Shown here: piece by piece, positions 12,919 through 13,847 of the stretch
Layout: every line of letters starts with the position of its first letter
Numbering within the stretch: position 1 is the first letter of the stretch
From: JAUVDZ01 sp964346325
GTDB taxonomy: Bacteria; Patescibacteriota; Gracilibacteria; UBA1369; PNNO01
DNA length: 13,847 nt
Reading direction: 5' to 3'
NCBI GenBank assembly: GCA_964346325.1
Contig: CAYFUK010000031.1
Coordinates: 1 to 13,847 of the forward strand
Made by a program: the position numbers and the translations under genes
The notes under the pieces: generated by a model
Databases searched by the model: none
What the model was told of the DNA's origin: nothing
The model's input: only the letters and a program-made list of their open reading frames with translations

Positions 12919-13064
12919 GTTGAGATACATAAGTTATCAACATTACTCCAGGTGCCCAGTTGAAATTTAAGTCCAATTGAGCTTTTATTTGTTCCACTTT
13001 CTCCCAGGCCAAGACTGTAATACCATGTATTTACACCAAATTCCTCCGGGCAAGAGCTTCCTAA
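12843..13064 (-). pseudogene. Out-of-frame continuation of the neighbouring secreted protein gene
   Basis: In minus sense, starting right at the stop of the 13366 gene but one base back, an open frame reads LGSSCPEEFGVNTWYYSL, GLGESGTNKSSIGLKFQL and GTWSNVDNLCISTYGFPLEI. The Gly/Trp/Tyr-rich, strand-like composition looks like real coding sequence of an exported protein. From about 12,900 on it runs antisense into the transposase remnant (IIMCDIFLIFVSHTF) and is then probably meaningless. It has no start codon of its own. The simplest reading is a one-base deletion in a T-run near 13,064 (AGTTTAG to AGTTAG) that split one gene, plus loss of its 3' end at the remnant. An assembly error is possible. 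Confidence 0.5.
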
Positions 13065-13366
13065 CTATTATAGAGATTAGTGATATAAGCGTTTTGGGCA
13101 TTCGCGTATAAGACATCAGGTTCAAGAGCAGGGAAAATCCATGCCCAGGGGTCTGATTGCAATGCAGCCATGTTCTCTGTGGAATTCCAACGAAATGCTA
13201 CAAAAAGAAATCTGCCACCAATATCTGAAGACTCATTTGCGATCAGTCTTCCGTTTGAAGGCATAAATTCCGTAGCATAAGTTGGGCCACAATTTGTGGT
13301 TAAGGTGTCACAGGGAGCTTGTACAATAAAATGTACAGCAATCAAAATCGCAGGAAATGTGATCAT
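13061..13366 (-). CDS. Secreted protein of unknown function, probably frameshifted
   Basis: 101 residues to the first stop. The N-terminus (MITFPAILIAVHFIVQAPC) is a signal peptide or membrane anchor without a charged n-region. The rest (DIGGRFLFVAFRW, NMAALQSDPWAWIFPALEP) is aromatic-rich and may form beta-strands; the family is not recognised. A strong GGAGG (13379-13375) sits 8 nt before the ATG and overlaps the end of the lipoprotein gene upstream, whose stop is 3 nt before this start, so the two are co-transcribed. The stop at 13061 is followed by a coding-like stretch in the -1 frame, so the intact protein was probably longer. Confidence 0.65.
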   Translation of the reverse strand: MITFPAILIAVHFIVQAPCDTLTTNCGPTYATEFMPSNGRLIANESSDIGGRFLFVAFRWNSTENMAALQSDPWAWIFPALEPDVLYANAQNAYITNLYNS

Positions 13367-13369
13367 AGG

Positions 13370-13847
13370 TTATTCCTCCAGACTCTTTTTGAATTTTTTG
13401 ATTTCATCGTTAGGCCCTGACACAGTCACTGAGGACACCAAGATCGTTTCCGGTGTTTTAGGTGCTTGACTGAGGGCTTCCAGTTCAGATCTTTCTTGAT
13501 CGGTTGCATCCTGTATATTTGGATTATCCGGATCATCAGGAAGTAGTTTTTTAATAAAATCAGTATTCTTTTGGTACGCTCGGATGAACTGCTCTGTTAT
13601 TTCATCAGCATCATTTGACGGAGGCACTAAATGCAATTCCATCGTACGATTTTGAGCCTCAACTACTGTTAACTTTTTTATTGTGATTGAGTTCTCAATA
13701 TTTTGCATAATTTGAGCTAATGGTTTAGACGGATTTATGCTAACAACTTGTTGAATGTTTGTACTATTGTTGTTTACGTTTGATGTGTTGTTTGCTTTGT
13801 AGGCATCGCCGCATCCTATTGTTGACAGGATCAGCAATACCAATATG
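13370..13847 (-). CDS. Lipoprotein with Asn-rich tether, 5' end outside the window
   Basis: At least 157 residues. The frame stays open to the window edge (an ATA codon precedes the TTG at 13843), so the real start is probably beyond 13847. The hydrophobic stretch LLILSTIGC followed by G looks like the end of a lipoprotein signal peptide, with the Cys as lipid site. An Asn/Ser/Thr-rich tether follows (ANNTSNVNNNSTNIQQ), then a mixed alpha/beta domain with charged helices (AQIMQNIENSITIKKL, ITEQFIRAYQKNTDFIKKLL) and the C-terminal KKFKKSLEE. The family is not recognised. It lies directly upstream of the secreted-protein gene. The Cys-Gly plus Asn-rich tether is also seen in the SLH lipoprotein, which suggests a shared surface-anchoring style. 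Confidence 0.7.
   Translation of the reverse strand, partial: ILVLLILSTIGCGDAYKANNTSNVNNNSTNIQQVVSINPSKPLAQIMQNIENSITIKKLTVVEAQNRTMELHLVPPSNDADEITEQFIRAYQKNTDFIKKLLPDDPDNPNIQDATDQERSELEALSQAPKTPETILVSSVTVSGPNDEIKKFKKSLEE

Overview
The window looks like a scaffold from a small-genome, AT-rich bacterium, probably a metagenome-assembled Patescibacteria/CPR member (Peregrinibacteria-like is my guess; the sequence does not prove it). The reasons are the gene style (compact genes, a bifunctional PBP with a long inter-domain insert, a short ECF sigma with a membrane partner, a divergent elongation factor P, Cys-rich S-layer-type lipoproteins), roughly 38-40 % GC in most genes, and two 100-base N runs that are scaffold gaps. 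UGA is used as a stop (glycosyltransferase, SLH protein) and does not occur inside the 940-codon PBP gene, so the standard bacterial code applies and the UGA-Gly code of Gracilibacteria is unlikely.

Layout. 1-381: gene-free, rich in palindromes, with an orphan intrinsic terminator pointing to the minus strand. 382-3743 (+): a small secreted protein followed by a class A penicillin-binding protein. 3787-4540 (-): an O-methyltransferase-fold protein preceded by a small overlapping ORF. 4590-5720 (+): a GT4-type glycosyltransferase, divergent from the previous pair. 5721-6053: a strongly structured gene-free stretch. 8266-6054 (-): an operon of ECF sigma factor, a single-pass membrane protein that is its likely anti-sigma factor (split by assembly gap 1), and a RdgB/HAM1 NTP pyrophosphatase. 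8541-9067 (+): elongation factor P, cut by assembly gap 2 and flanked on both sides by short-period palindromic repeat arrays. 11214-9202 (-): a CHASE2 class III nucleotide cyclase. 12429-11440 (-): a GC-rich (about 60 %), Cys-rich SLH-type lipoprotein with its own structured leader, strong Shine-Dalgarno and terminator. 12649-12918 (+): a probable transposase remnant. 13847-12843 (-): a lipoprotein and a secreted protein gene that seems broken by a one-base frameshift and cut short at the transposase remnant.

How it fits together. Most of the window serves the cell envelope: peptidoglycan synthesis, sugar transfer, membrane sensing (sigma/anti-sigma and CHASE2 cyclase) and surface lipoproteins. 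Several left-hand genes have a -10 box only 4-9 nt before the ATG and no Shine-Dalgarno, suggesting leaderless mRNAs. Genes at the right end have clear GGAGG sites. Together with the GC jump and transposase fragment, this marks roughly 11.3-13.8 kb as an accessory, partly acquired region.

I found no complete new system that I can defend. The most unusual signals are the 18-bp-periodic palindrome array upstream of EF-P, the structured non-coding stretches at 182-335 and 5709-6050, and the foreign-looking lipoprotein.
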